A stretch of DNA of 32,827 bases from an uncultured Nitrososphaera sp. (GTDB lineage Archaea; Thermoproteota; Nitrososphaeria; Nitrososphaerales; Nitrososphaeraceae): NCBI GenBank assembly GCA_946480575.1, contig CAMLKF010000013.1, positions 1 to 32,827 on the forward strand. The letters are read 5' to 3'. Below the pieces are notes generated by a model. That model had not been told where the DNA came from and did no database searches. It saw only the letters and a program-made list of their open reading frames with translations. Every line of letters begins with the position of its first letter. Position 1 is the stretch's first letter. Below are positions 16,434-23,253 of the stretch, piece by piece. Both the position numbers and the translations under genes were made by a program.

Positions 16434-17044
16434 CTACAGACTACTGTAGGAAACGAGTAGTCGGGATTCATCGAGCTCAAGTTGTGCTTCATACCCAGTC
16501 AATGAGTTTTCGTACCTGTAGAGACTCCGATCAATTCCAGTGTATCTTTGCTCAAGTCGCTCCAATTTCAAGCTGGGAAAGCGAACCCAGACGGCGCCTA
16601 CCTTTTGCGACTCCCCTACTTTTAAGCCAATCTTATCAGATTGGCAGCGTGTTGCTAGAAGGGGCGATCTGCAAGTCAACATCGTATATTCCTTTCAGGC
16701 AGGAGATGACATCAGAGTTTTTTGATCGCCGGACCTGTTTCCATCGACCCAGAGAGTCAGATGCCTTGTCTCGCCTTATCTTTCCTGATGGATAGCTACA
16801 CGCTTGGTTGTCCGATGCTATTCGCAATCGATTTTATGGGCGACTCGTGCAGGCAGCCGTTCAGCGGTAGAACGACAGTGCCTTCAAGAAGGACAAGATA
16901 TGCATTGTTGTTATTACTAATGGTTAAGGCAAAGTATTCTAGGCTATGGGTGTGTGCTTGTCCTCCCACAGGATCGACTTCATGTCCCACATTTTTTACA
17001 GGCAGCGAAATAATATCAAGGCTTTTCCGATTTTCGGAACACAA
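16434..17044 (-). pseudogene. Putative glycolipid-binding protein relic (multiple frameshifts)
   Basis: Three minus frames together give a glycolipid-binding-like protein (Pfam PF06475-type): SLEYFALTISNNNN and EGTVVLPLNG near the N-terminus, then GETRHLTLWVDGNRSGD, then DVISCLKGIYDVDLQIAPSS plus NTLPI, then VWVRFPSLKLERLEQRYTGI and a C-terminal YEAQLELDESRLLVSYSSL. The order matches the family (D-DL-F-P-TNTLPI, WVRFP-L-LEPLEQRY, ELEVDE-GLV-YPGLW), but the frame changes at least three times between about 16640 and 16860 and stops interrupt each frame. The gene sits between purS and purQ and is most likely dead. Confidence 0.7.
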
Positions 17045-17083
17045 GCTAGCTATATACAGTTTCAGTAACTGGGAGCAGCATTG

Positions 17084-17094
17084 TTTTTATTTTT
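17084..17094 (+). promoter_or_regulatory. TATA-like box for the CBS-pair gene
   Basis: TTTTTATTTTT centred 30 nt before the ATG at 17119; it supports that start over the TTG at 17098. Confidence 0.5.
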
Positions 17095-17118
17095 CATTTG
17101 AGCCGTAGAATATCATAT

Positions 17119-17577
17119 ATGGCAGCAAGCGTGGTCCGCGACATCATGACAAAGAACATCGTAATGATAGAAGGAGAAAAGACGGCGCTCGAAGCTGCCA
17201 AGATCATGGCAGAGAAAGGCATAAGCTCTGTGTTTGTCATGAAGCACAGCCAGCCCGTTGGCATCGTGACAGAGCGCGACTTTATTAAAAAGGTGTGCGC
17301 CAAGGAGCTTCCGATAGGGGAGGTAAAAATTGGAGATATAATGTCCAAGATACTTACGACTGCCGACCCGGAGATGCCAATCGAAGTCGCGGTGCAGAGG
17401 ATGGTGAACCACAAGATACGCCGGCTGCCTATAATGGAGGCCGGCAAAGTTGTCGGAATCATCACGGTGACTGACCTAGCGAAGCACCTGAGAACTACGC
17501 TGCTGCTAGAGGGCGCGCTGAGCGACTCGAACAGCTTTGACAATATGATAGCGACAATGGATCATGACAAGCACTGA
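17119..17577 (+). CDS. CBS-domain pair protein
   Basis: A 152-aa protein made of two tandem CBS motifs: VRDIMTKNIVMIEGEKTALE...GISSVFVMKH...GIVTERDF and IGDIMSKILTTADPEMPIEV...IRRLPIMEAGKVVGIITVTD. A stand-alone CBS pair (Bateman module) usually binds adenine nucleotides or SAM and regulates a partner; none is fused here. Position inside the purine gene cluster makes an adenylate-sensing role attractive but unproven. ATG at 17119 is chosen over TTG 17098 on promoter spacing. A T7 run at 17596-17602 follows the stop and may terminate transcription. Confidence 0.85.
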   Translation: MAASVVRDIMTKNIVMIEGEKTALEAAKIMAEKGISSVFVMKHSQPVGIVTERDFIKKVCAKELPIGEVKIGDIMSKILTTADPEMPIEVAVQRMVNHKIRRLPIMEAGKVVGIITVTDLAKHLRTTLLLEGALSDSNSFDNMIATMDHDKH

Positions 17578-17595
17578 TTAATTGACGTATCATCG

Positions 17596-17602
17596 TTTTT
17601 TT
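17596..17602 (+). terminator. U-tract terminator after the CBS gene
   Basis: Seven consecutive T residues 19 bp after the stop at 17577, in the gap before the convergent purS stop. U-tracts of this kind direct termination in archaea. Confidence 0.4.
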
Positions 17603-17630
17603 AGCCATTGCAGATGATGACTTGAAAATG

Positions 17631-17894
17631 CTAGACCTTATCTGCAACCCTGATTGTGCAGTTGCTAACCACGGGGTTGAATATGCGGAGCTCCTCACAC
17701 AGCTCTTTCACAGTCGCTTCTGCTTCCTTTTCCGACTTGCTGTTAACGACCATCTTGAGCATCTTGGCAGACCTGACAGACTGGACGCTCGAGTAGCCGC
17801 CCTTGACCACGAGGTCGCGGTGGATGGTCTCGCCTTCAGGGTCATTGATGTAGGGCTTGTTTTCGATTATCACCTGCAGTACGTACTTTGGCAC
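17631..17894 (-). CDS. purS: Phosphoribosylformylglycinamidine synthase, PurS subunit
   Basis: An 87-aa protein that joins PurQ to PurL in the FGAM synthase complex. It begins VPKYVLQVIIENKPYINDPE (GTG read as Met), the family's typical MPKY...V..K....DPEG start, then ETIHRDL, GYSSVQSVRSAKMLKMVV and a C-terminal half with ELCEELRIFNPVVSNCTI. The GTG at 17894 is preferred to a TTG at 17906 because the TATA box TATTTAAATA lies 26 nt upstream and the protein then starts as in the family. It is on the same strand as purQLF but separated from purQ by 1.3 kb and has its own promoter. Confidence 0.92.
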   Translation of the reverse strand: MPKYVLQVIIENKPYINDPEGETIHRDLVVKGGYSSVQSVRSAKMLKMVVNSKSEKEAEATVKELCEELRIFNPVVSNCTIRVADKV

Positions 17895-17915
17895 GGGTTT
17901 TCCCAAGCGCGCTGC

Positions 17916-17924
17916 TATTTAAAT
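17916..17924 (-). promoter_or_regulatory. TATA box for purS
   Basis: Palindromic TATTTAAATA on the minus strand, 26 nt before the GTG start at 17894. Confidence 0.6.
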
Positions 17925-18030
17925 AGATTAGGAAAAGCAGAGGCTTTGACCATCAACTGCTCAAAAGCATATGCTTTACAAAAAGACTGCCCGGTTTGGG
18001 GGGCAAGCCAATGGCTACGAATACGAGTAC

Positions 18031-18038
18031 CTTATAAG
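18031..18038 (+). promoter_or_regulatory. TATA box for the 48-aa gene
   Basis: CTTATAAG centred 26 nt before ATG 18061, consistent with a leaderless transcript. Confidence 0.55.
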
Positions 18039-18060
18039 CACATCAGTGTAATTATGTGCA

Positions 18061-18207
18061 ATGGGCTTTTTAGATAAATTCCGAAAGAAAAAACAAGAAG
18101 ATCAACCACCGCAGAAAAACGACAGCCCGAGCGCATCAGGCACACAGCAACAGCCGCAGAGACGTGTCAAAAAGTACACGTCTGACGGCAAGCCAGTTTA
18201 TGAGTAG
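18061..18207 (+). CDS. 48-aa basic, glutamine-rich small protein
   Basis: ATG-initiated MGFLDKFRKKKQEDQPPQKN, a Gln/Ser-rich middle, then RRVKKYTSDGKPVYE at the end. The N-terminal amphipathic GFLDKFRKK could touch membrane or RNA; most of the rest looks disordered. A TATA box lies 26 nt upstream, which together with the conserved-looking ends suggests a real gene. It is followed after 61 bp by the TRAM-domain gene, which has its own promoter. Function unknown. Confidence 0.6.
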   Translation: MGFLDKFRKKKQEDQPPQKNDSPSASGTQQQPQRRVKKYTSDGKPVYE

Positions 18208-18229
18208 CCCTGGCCGCTTTGATAGCCAG

Positions 18230-18240
18230 CATTTATATTA
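18230..18240 (+). promoter_or_regulatory. TATA box for the TRAM gene
   Basis: CATTTATATTA centred 33 nt before ATG 18269; it rules out the longer in-frame start at 18164. Confidence 0.55.
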
Positions 18241-18268
18241 CAACCAGCAACCAATTACAAGCACAGTA

Positions 18269-18520
18269 ATGTCATATGGAAGACAGTATGGAGGAAGCAG
18301 CCGCTTTGGTGGCGGTAGCTTCGGTCCAAAGCCTGTAGAAGCAGGCAAAGAATACGACGTACAAGTTACGGAAGTGAGCAGAAAGGGTGACGGAATTGCC
18401 AGGGTTCAGGGATTTGTCATTTTTGTAAAAGATGGCAAGGTAGGACAGAACACCAAGGTAAGAGTCACAAACGTGGGAGCAAGATTCGCAACAGCGGAAA
18501 TCGTGCCATCAACTCAGTAA
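18269..18520 (+). CDS. TRAM-domain RNA-binding protein
   Basis: An 83-aa protein: a Gly/Arg/Tyr-rich lead (MSYGRQYGGSSRFGGGSFG) and a complete TRAM domain with PVEAGKEYDVQVTEVSRKGD, GIARVQGFVIFVKDG, GQNTKVRVTNVGARFATAEI. Stand-alone archaeal TRAM proteins bind RNA and behave like cold-shock chaperones, helping unfold RNA and affecting termination. The frame is open farther upstream, but the TATA box at 18230-18240 falls inside that extension, so the ATG at 18269 is the start. Confidence 0.9.
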   Translation: MSYGRQYGGSSRFGGGSFGPKPVEAGKEYDVQVTEVSRKGDGIARVQGFVIFVKDGKVGQNTKVRVTNVGARFATAEIVPSTQ

Positions 18521-18778
18521 GAGCAAAGAAACAAGAAAGAGTAATGACTGAAAAGTTACGAACCCTAAAGAAATGTGGCGGCCCCGTCAAAAAGGAAGTA
18601 CCACATTCGATTTTTCTTCATCAAAATCCTGTATCATGATCGAGCATCACAGCTTTTCAATTTGTGGGAAAAAAACAGATCGAGATTTAAATTACTCTAC
18701 AAATGCACCAAATCTGTTTACTGCCGTTTGTTCAGTCACGCAGGTGATTTTACCAATTAGCAGGAGGATCGAAAGAAT

Positions 18779-18973
18779 ATGAACATAAAAAATATAATAT
18801 CAGTAGAACAAATAGGAAATCGCAAGAATGTAAATCAGGCGCACCTTGTGCTATACGGATCATGTTTTTGGTGTGCATCTCTTCTGAACACAAGTAACAA
18901 TAGGATTGGGGTCTGCCCTCCATGCCAAAGCAGAGGTGTCGAATCGCTGCCCATCTTGCCAGGCGAGAGTTAG
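18779..18973 (+). CDS. Small zinc-ribbon protein
   Basis: A 64-aa protein whose core is VLYGSCFWCASLLNTSNNRI followed by GVCPPCQSRGVESLPI: two CxxC knuckles 13 residues apart, a zinc ribbon. It carries the clearest Shine-Dalgarno sequence in the window, AGGAGG, 11 nt before the ATG, unlike its mostly leaderless neighbours. That suggests a longer leader or a position inside a transcript from the TRAM gene. The 258-bp gap before it holds no other gene I can support. Function unknown. Confidence 0.65.
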   Translation: MNIKNIISVEQIGNRKNVNQAHLVLYGSCFWCASLLNTSNNRIGVCPPCQSRGVESLPILPGES

Positions 18974-19202
18974 ACATTTGGCTATGACATAGAACGCGGA
19001 ATCACGCTTGATTTAGTGCTAACAAGAAAATGATAGCAGACAGGGTTTTCAGATAACACAGATCGAGCCCTCCAAAGGCTGCTTTAACCTCACAGATCGC
19101 GCTCACAGCTTTTAGCAGTCATCATCAGCTGAATGCAAGTTCTTGACAATATAGGTCAAATGTTATTATAGGTGACCATGTCATATGCTAGGTGGATTTT
19201 GA

Positions 19203-19532
19203 ATGACACAAAACAGTTTTCCGATGAAACAATGGCACGTTGAGCATATGGAAAAAACAATTGTAAGGTTTGTGACGGGATTATCTCAGGACGCTTCTGC
19301 GTGGGAAAGGAGGCAGCACAAACGATACGGTGGCCTGACAAACACCTGCAGGCAGATTGATTACGACATCAGACACGGCGTGACAAATGACGAGATCCTT
19401 TCTTTCTTGCATAGTATGAGAAACCATTCATCGTATGCCAAAATCAGACGCACCAACGGCTCCATAGAAAGACTCAACGCGGTAGAAGGATATTTTTACA
19501 ATAAAGGCAAACAAGCCCCATCATTTTTTTAG
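19203..19532 (+). CDS. Hypothetical 109-aa basic protein
   Basis: Starts MTQNSFPMKQWHVEHMEKTI and continues with FVTGLSQDASAWERRQHKRY, NTCRQIDYDIRHGVTNDEIL and a Lys-rich end. It is helical, soluble and basic, with many His and Arg residues. No family recognised. The ATG has AGGTGG eight nt upstream and a TTATTATAGG element about 40 nt upstream. Alternative start at the second Met (codon 8). It ends 126 bp before the tRNA gene. Confidence 0.5.
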   Translation: MTQNSFPMKQWHVEHMEKTIVRFVTGLSQDASAWERRQHKRYGGLTNTCRQIDYDIRHGVTNDEILSFLHSMRNHSSYAKIRRTNGSIERLNAVEGYFYNKGKQAPSFF

Positions 19533-19638
19533 AATTAGAATGCGCTTGACGCATCCCTGCCTTTTCTGCCAAAAGCGGGGCTTTCAAGAAGCAAAAGCGA
19601 TTTTTTAGCGAAATGCGCCGAAAGTATTAATTATGTTC

Positions 19639-19648
19639 ACTTAAAAAG
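19639..19648 (+). promoter_or_regulatory. Likely promoter of tRNA-Thr
   Basis: CACTTAAAAA about 16-20 nt before the tRNA 5' end at 19659; A/T-rich TATA-like element typical of archaeal tRNA genes. Confidence 0.4.
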
Positions 19649-19658
19649 TCATGCTCAG

Positions 19659-19750
19659 GGTCATGTAGCTCAGCCTGGCCAGAGCGGCTGACTTGTAAAC
19701 TTGGCCGTCAAGAAATCAGCAGGTCGTGGGTCCAAATCCCACCATGACCT
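19659..19750 (+). tRNA. tRNA-Thr (anticodon TGT) with a 17-nt intron
   Basis: The acceptor stem GGTCATG pairs exactly with CATGACC at 19743-19749, with discriminator T at 19750. The D arm is GCTC/GAGC (19668-19671, 19682-19685), the anticodon stem GCTGA/TCAGC (19687-19691, 19716-19720), and the T arm GTGGG/CCCAC around the loop TCCAAAT. The anticodon TGT is at 19694-19696. After A37 (19697) an extra 17 nt, 19698-19714, interrupts the loop at the canonical 37/38 site; it contains CTTG...CAAG, which can form the helix of a bulge-helix-bulge splice site. CCA is not encoded. It decodes ACA-type threonine codons. Confidence 0.9.
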
Positions 19751-19808
19751 TTCACCTTATTCCAACATCAGCTGATTGTTTAAAAGAAAGGCTGCATAGC
19801 CGAGAAAA

Positions 19809-20054
19809 CTATATAGCAGTAAAAGCCCCAAATTGGCTAGTCCCTTCTATTGTTTTGCATGTCATTAGCTGCATCATCTTTTTTTGTACAGGCGACACAT
19901 ACTGGCCAACTTGGTCGTATAACTTGGCAAAGCTCAGACCTTTTTCTGTTGTTCTGTAAATCTGCGTCTTTTCATCAAATTCGAGCAAGTCATTCGCTAG
20001 CATCATGGCCAAGTGCTCTTTGAGCTGCGCGTACGAGATAAATGCCTTGTACAT
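19809..20054 (-). pseudogene. Winged-helix regulator, N-terminally truncated
   Basis: From ATG 20054 it reads MYKAFISYAQLKEHLAMMLA, NDLLEFDEKTQIYRTTEKGL, SFAKLYDQVGQYV, the second half of an archaeal HTH_45-type winged helix. The frame upstream of the ATG still encodes LETNGGCTKTKI, the normal preceding segment, but is closed by a TAG just before it, and the first helix is missing. Either a shortened protein starts at the internal ATG or the gene is dead. Its would-be 5' region overlaps the promoter area of the divergent phosphoribosyltransferase. Confidence 0.55.
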
Positions 20055-20097
20055 TATCTTGGTTTTTGTGCAGCCGCCGTTAGTTTCCAGCTATGTA

Positions 20098-20541
20098 ATG
20101 CAAGAAAGCAGCAATAAGCGCCCTGTGCATTATCAGGAAGAGATCGCATGCAGCTGGCAAGAGATAGAGCGCCTGGCAAAAGAAATTAGTTTACAAATAA
20201 AGAAGTCCCGAGCAATATACGATTACATTCTTGGCATTACCAATGGCTTCGTCATTCCAGCAAAACTGCTGTCCCGCGAGCTTGGCATCGACCTCGTCCA
20301 GTTTGTGCCAGTGCGCAACAAGACTTTGATCAAGCCAGAGATGCCAGCTCTGCACGCAGACAGACAATACATCATAATGGACGATATCCATGACACAGCC
20401 GACACGTACAACAAGGTGGCAGATGCGCTGGAGCGCTTCTCCTACGACTTTGCCTTTTGCATGAGCAGGTACAAGCGGAATTATGGCCTATTTGCAAAGA
20501 TGTTAAATCATGAAAAATGGGTCGTGTTTCTTTGGGAATGA
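20098..20541 (+). CDS. Phosphoribosyltransferase-like protein
   Basis: A 147-aa type I phosphoribosyltransferase fold. The PRPP loop is YIIMDDIHDTADTYNKV (Asp95-Asp96, Asp99-Thr100); position 101 is Ala where most members have Gly. Other parts are YDYILGITNGFVIPAKLLSR near 41-60 (the usual first loop region) and a C-terminal WVVFLWE, which is reminiscent of xanthine/guanine PRTases. It could salvage a purine base or be a regulatory homologue. I start at ATG 20098; the frame is open to 20005 but that part overlaps the divergent winged-helix gene and looks non-coding. A T7 run at 20571-20577 follows. Confidence 0.72.
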   Translation: MQESSNKRPVHYQEEIACSWQEIERLAKEISLQIKKSRAIYDYILGITNGFVIPAKLLSRELGIDLVQFVPVRNKTLIKPEMPALHADRQYIIMDDIHDTADTYNKVADALERFSYDFAFCMSRYKRNYGLFAKMLNHEKWVVFLWE

Positions 20542-20570
20542 GAGAGCTGCATGCTCATTATAAAAAATAA

Positions 20571-20577
20571 TTTTTTT
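20571..20577 (+). terminator. U-tract terminator after the PRTase
   Basis: Seven T residues 30 bp after the stop; a second T7 run lies at 20623-20629. Both lie between convergent genes, and A-runs just before the first one could serve the opposite strand. Confidence 0.4.
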
Positions 20578-20733
20578 AAACAAAAGCTGCCACTGCTGCT
20601 ATAAAAGAACTAATAATTATTATTTTTTTATGTTCCACTGGAAACGCGCGCACATACACGCATATACACACGCACATCTATCCAACACGCGAATGGTAGC
20701 AGATTGTTATTAGCCCGTAGCAGCAAGAACTAG

Positions 20734-21498
20734 CTAGCTCTCGCGCCATATCGCCCGCGTCTTAGCTAGCATGACAAACCCAACCAAATAGACCAGCTGC
20801 ACTGCGAAGCCAAAGCCCAGCGACCACTCGGCAGGGGTCGGCATGATGCCCATGATGTGCTGGAGCATCATTGATGCGTGCGTAGTTGGAACTGCGTAGG
20901 CAAGAGGCCGAAGCGCCTCTGGCACGAAGTCTATTGGGTAGAACACGGGCGGCAGCACCGCCAGTATCACGTTCACGAACGATATCACCTGCGTGGCGTT
21001 ACGCATGTGGAGCATGTGGGACGACAAGAAAAAGCCCATCGCAGACATCGACCCCCATATCAACAGTATCGTCGCCACAAGGAGTGGAATGCTGCTAAAG
21101 ACCGATCCGCCGAAATAGACGACGAGCGTGGCAAGCACCGCCAGCGCCGGCAGTCCAAACAGCAGCTCAGACAGCGCAAGGCCCATCATGTACGTCAATG
21201 GGGAAACAGGCGACGCGACAAACATGTCCTGCACCTTATATTCAGTCTTGTAGAACGAGATGTCCTGCCCCAGCGCGAGGCCATAGCCTACGAGAGCCAT
21301 GACAAGGCTGCCAGCCACAGCCTCCTCCACTAACTCGCCGCCGCTTATCACGAATAGCACGAACAGGAGCGAGAACGGGCTTATCGCCGTAAATATGAGC
21401 GATGTCGGGTTCCTCCGGAGCCACAGGATGCCTGTCATGTACGCTATCAAGAAGGCCTGCCTGATAGGCAGCATAAAGTTAGTTTTAGTCTCTGCCAT
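20734..21498 (-). CDS. ABC-2 type transporter permease
   Basis: A 254-aa integral membrane protein with about six helices: AISPFSLLFVLFVIS, GSLVMALVGYGLAL, TYMMGLALSELLFGLPALAV, LLVATILLIWGSMSAMGFFL, VISFVNVILAVLPPVFYP, and a last helix LVYLVGFVMLA. The segment NATQVISFVNVILAVLPPVF-YPIDFVP-LRPLAYAVPTTH is the ABC-2 signature of drug/lipid exporters. It overlaps the upstream ATPase gene by 14 bp if started at MAETKTN (21498); starts farther upstream (21510, 21552) would overlap more. Together they should form a two-gene exporter; substrate unknown. Confidence 0.85.
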   Translation of the reverse strand: MAETKTNFMLPIRQAFLIAYMTGILWLRRNPTSLIFTAISPFSLLFVLFVISGGELVEEAVAGSLVMALVGYGLALGQDISFYKTEYKVQDMFVASPVSPLTYMMGLALSELLFGLPALAVLATLVVYFGGSVFSSIPLLVATILLIWGSMSAMGFFLSSHMLHMRNATQVISFVNVILAVLPPVFYPIDFVPEALRPLAYAVPTTHASMMLQHIMGIMPTPAEWSLGFGFAVQLVYLVGFVMLAKTRAIWRES

Positions 21499-22417
21499 CC
21501 TGTTGATCATCTCCAATTCCATTGCCAACAAGGTAGACGAACACATCGTCAAGCGTTACCGGCGAAACCGTGAATGGGAGATTCCTGCTCATCGCAAGCT
21601 CGGACAGCTCCCTGACCGCGGATTCAAAAGTAAAGACGCGGAGCATGCCAGCCCCGGTGTCTACTACCGACCCGTACGACTTTAAAGCATCAGTGTCAAG
21701 CCCATTCCTTGCAATGTCGACCCGGATGTTCTGTGGTATCACCCTGCGAAGCTTCTGAATTGTCCCCTGCGCTATCATCTCGCCTTTGTCGATTATCATG
21801 ATATAGTCTGACAGCATTTCGGCCTCGTCCATGTAGTGCGTGGTCAGAACTATAGAGCCTCTCTTGTCCTTCCAGTCCTTGATTGCAGACCAGACTTGCC
21901 TCCTTGACACAGGGTCAAGCCCGATCGTCGGCTCGTCGAGGAAGAGCAACTGCCCGTCCGTGGCCATCGCCATCGCAACCAGTATCTTTTGCTTCATTCC
22001 GCCAGACAGGTTCATTGCCGGCCTGTCCCGCGCCTCGTACAGCTCGAGCTTGCGCAGCATCCCCTCAGTCTTTTCTCTGGCAGCCTGCTTGCCTTCGCCC
22101 CTTATCTGCAGCCAGTTGTACACATGGTCCCAAGGCGTGAGCGCCCGGAGCGGCCTGCCCTCCTGCGGAACTATCGAGATAAGATCGCGCACTTGCCGCG
22201 GCTGCCTGACAGCATCGTAGCCAAGGACGCGGATGCTGCCAGTGGTAGGCGCAAGCTGCGTAGCGCACATGCGCACAAAGGTAGTCTTGCCTGCCCCGTT
22301 TCTACCTAGAAGTGTAAAGATCCTACCTGATTCTGCTTTTAGCGTAAAGTCGCGAAGAGCAGGCTGGCTGGCTCCCTTGTATGTCTTGGTGACGCCCTCC
22401 GCCTCTATCGCCAGCAC
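21485..22417 (-). CDS. ABC transporter ATP-binding protein
   Basis: A 310-aa ATPase of the ABC-2 exporter (CcmA/NodI/DrrA-like) group. Walker A is GRNGAGKTT (38-46), Q-loop VPQEGRP, signature LSGGMKQK (137-144), Walker B LLFLDEPT (157-164), H-loop His194 in LTTHYMDEAE. The C-terminal 90 residues form the extra domain typical of DrrA-like proteins. It starts with GTG and its stop overlaps the start of the permease gene, so the pair is translationally coupled. Confidence 0.92.
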   Translation of the reverse strand: MLAIEAEGVTKTYKGASQPALRDFTLKAESGRIFTLLGRNGAGKTTFVRMCATQLAPTTGSIRVLGYDAVRQPRQVRDLISIVPQEGRPLRALTPWDHVYNWLQIRGEGKQAAREKTEGMLRKLELYEARDRPAMNLSGGMKQKILVAMAMATDGQLLFLDEPTIGLDPVSRRQVWSAIKDWKDKRGSIVLTTHYMDEAEMLSDYIMIIDKGEMIAQGTIQKLRRVIPQNIRVDIARNGLDTDALKSYGSVVDTGAGMLRVFTFESAVRELSELAMSRNLPFTVSPVTLDDVFVYLVGNGIGDDQQDGRD

Positions 22418-22867
22418 AGGGTATTGGAGCGCGATTCTCTAATGTAGACTTTGCTTATTCAATGAGTGAAAACAGACGACACCTGTCGCACCCCTTCTGA
22501 AATCCATGGCAACCGTCGCTACCAGAGCAATACACGATGGCGCATTTTGGGCACTGGTACGGATGGAGGGGACGGTGTGCAAGTATTGGGAACGGTTATG
22601 GGGCTCAATATTTGTTGATTGGAGGAAAATGTTGTTGACTGGCGTGTATGAGATGTTACACCGCCTAGATCCATCATCAACGACCTTATTATCTCAATAG
22701 CAGGCATCCATTGTCACATTCATACACTGCCCTTCTGAAAGCCGAGGGGCAACTCATAAATGCCGAAACGCACCCTGTTCACCATTTGGAGCAGAGGTCG
22801 ATCAGTCGTTTTATCGCTAGTGACAAGATATACAAATAAGTCCCTTTGAGCAAGATAAGACGCGTCA
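22418..22867. other. 450-bp gap with one possible decayed micro-gene
   Basis: Apart from the candidate at 22455-22707 and the promoter of the gene at 22868 (GATATACAAAT near 22828-22838), I see no gene here. A segment near 22725-22755 resembles, weakly, the zinc-ribbon part at 22490-22530 on the minus strand. Confidence 0.4.
22455..22707 (-). pseudogene. Possible zinc-ribbon micro-gene, frameshifted
   Basis: The minus strand encodes YQCPKCAIVYCSGSDGCHGF then QKGCDRCRLFSLIE and a stop at 22455. The Cys pattern (CxxC, two single Cys, CxxC) is too regular to ignore, but no start codon precedes it in frame before a TAA. An ATG-started neighbouring frame (22707, MPAIEIIRSLMMDLGG) runs into it and would join after one base shift near 22560. 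It could be a broken gene or one with an unusual start. Confidence 0.35.
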
Positions 22868-23191
22868 ATGAAAAGAGAATTCATAGTCGCCAGGATTGAA
22901 GCGTCGCAGGACGGAAGCCCTTACGTTTACGTGACATTCAACGACCCAAAGGACTACAAGCCCGACAGGCCCAATGTGAACCCTTTTGGATCGAATATAC
23001 AGACGTTCAATTCTATGGATGACCTGATAAAGAATATGCCCAAGGTGATGGCAAGCTTTCCAGGGATGCTGGGCGGGGTCACCGACTCGCCCACGATAAA
23101 GCTGAGCATGCGCGAGTACCAAGATCTTGCCATCAAGGTGGGCGACAAGGTATACATCGAGATCCAGAAAGTGGACAGCAGCGGCGTCTAG
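22868..23191 (+). CDS. Conserved hypothetical protein
   Basis: A 107-aa soluble protein: MKREFIVARIEASQDGSPYV, YVTFNDPKDYKPDRPNVNPF, a helical middle (MDDLIKNMPKVMASF) and a C-terminal IKLSMREYQDLAIKVGDKVY-IEIQKV that looks like a small beta barrel. I do not recognise a named family with confidence. The ATG start has GATATACAAAT about 33 nt upstream. It precedes the site-2 protease gene by 62 bp on the same strand, but that gene has its own TATA box. Confidence 0.72.
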   Translation: MKREFIVARIEASQDGSPYVYVTFNDPKDYKPDRPNVNPFGSNIQTFNSMDDLIKNMPKVMASFPGMLGGVTDSPTIKLSMREYQDLAIKVGDKVYIEIQKVDSSGV

Positions 23192-23221
23192 TGTGTATGT
23201 ATGCATGATAGGACGCTTTAA

Positions 23222-23229
23222 TTTAAATA
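23222..23229 (+). promoter_or_regulatory. TATA box for the site-2 protease
   Basis: TTTAAATA centred 28 nt before the TTG start at 23254; it supports TTG as a leaderless start. Confidence 0.55.
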
Positions 23230-23253
23230 CAGAGAGCTCGTTATATTAGCTGT

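Noticed and set aside
18544..18639. 31-codon frame MTEKLRTLKKCGG... after the TRAM gene
   Set aside because: Too short, no partner Cys pair, no TATA box at a fitting distance; it could be part of a leader of the zinc-ribbon gene.
20644..20680. CA/CG-rich alternating stretch between convergent genes
   Set aside because: Irregular purine-pyrimidine sequence without a true repeat unit; noted only as low complexity.
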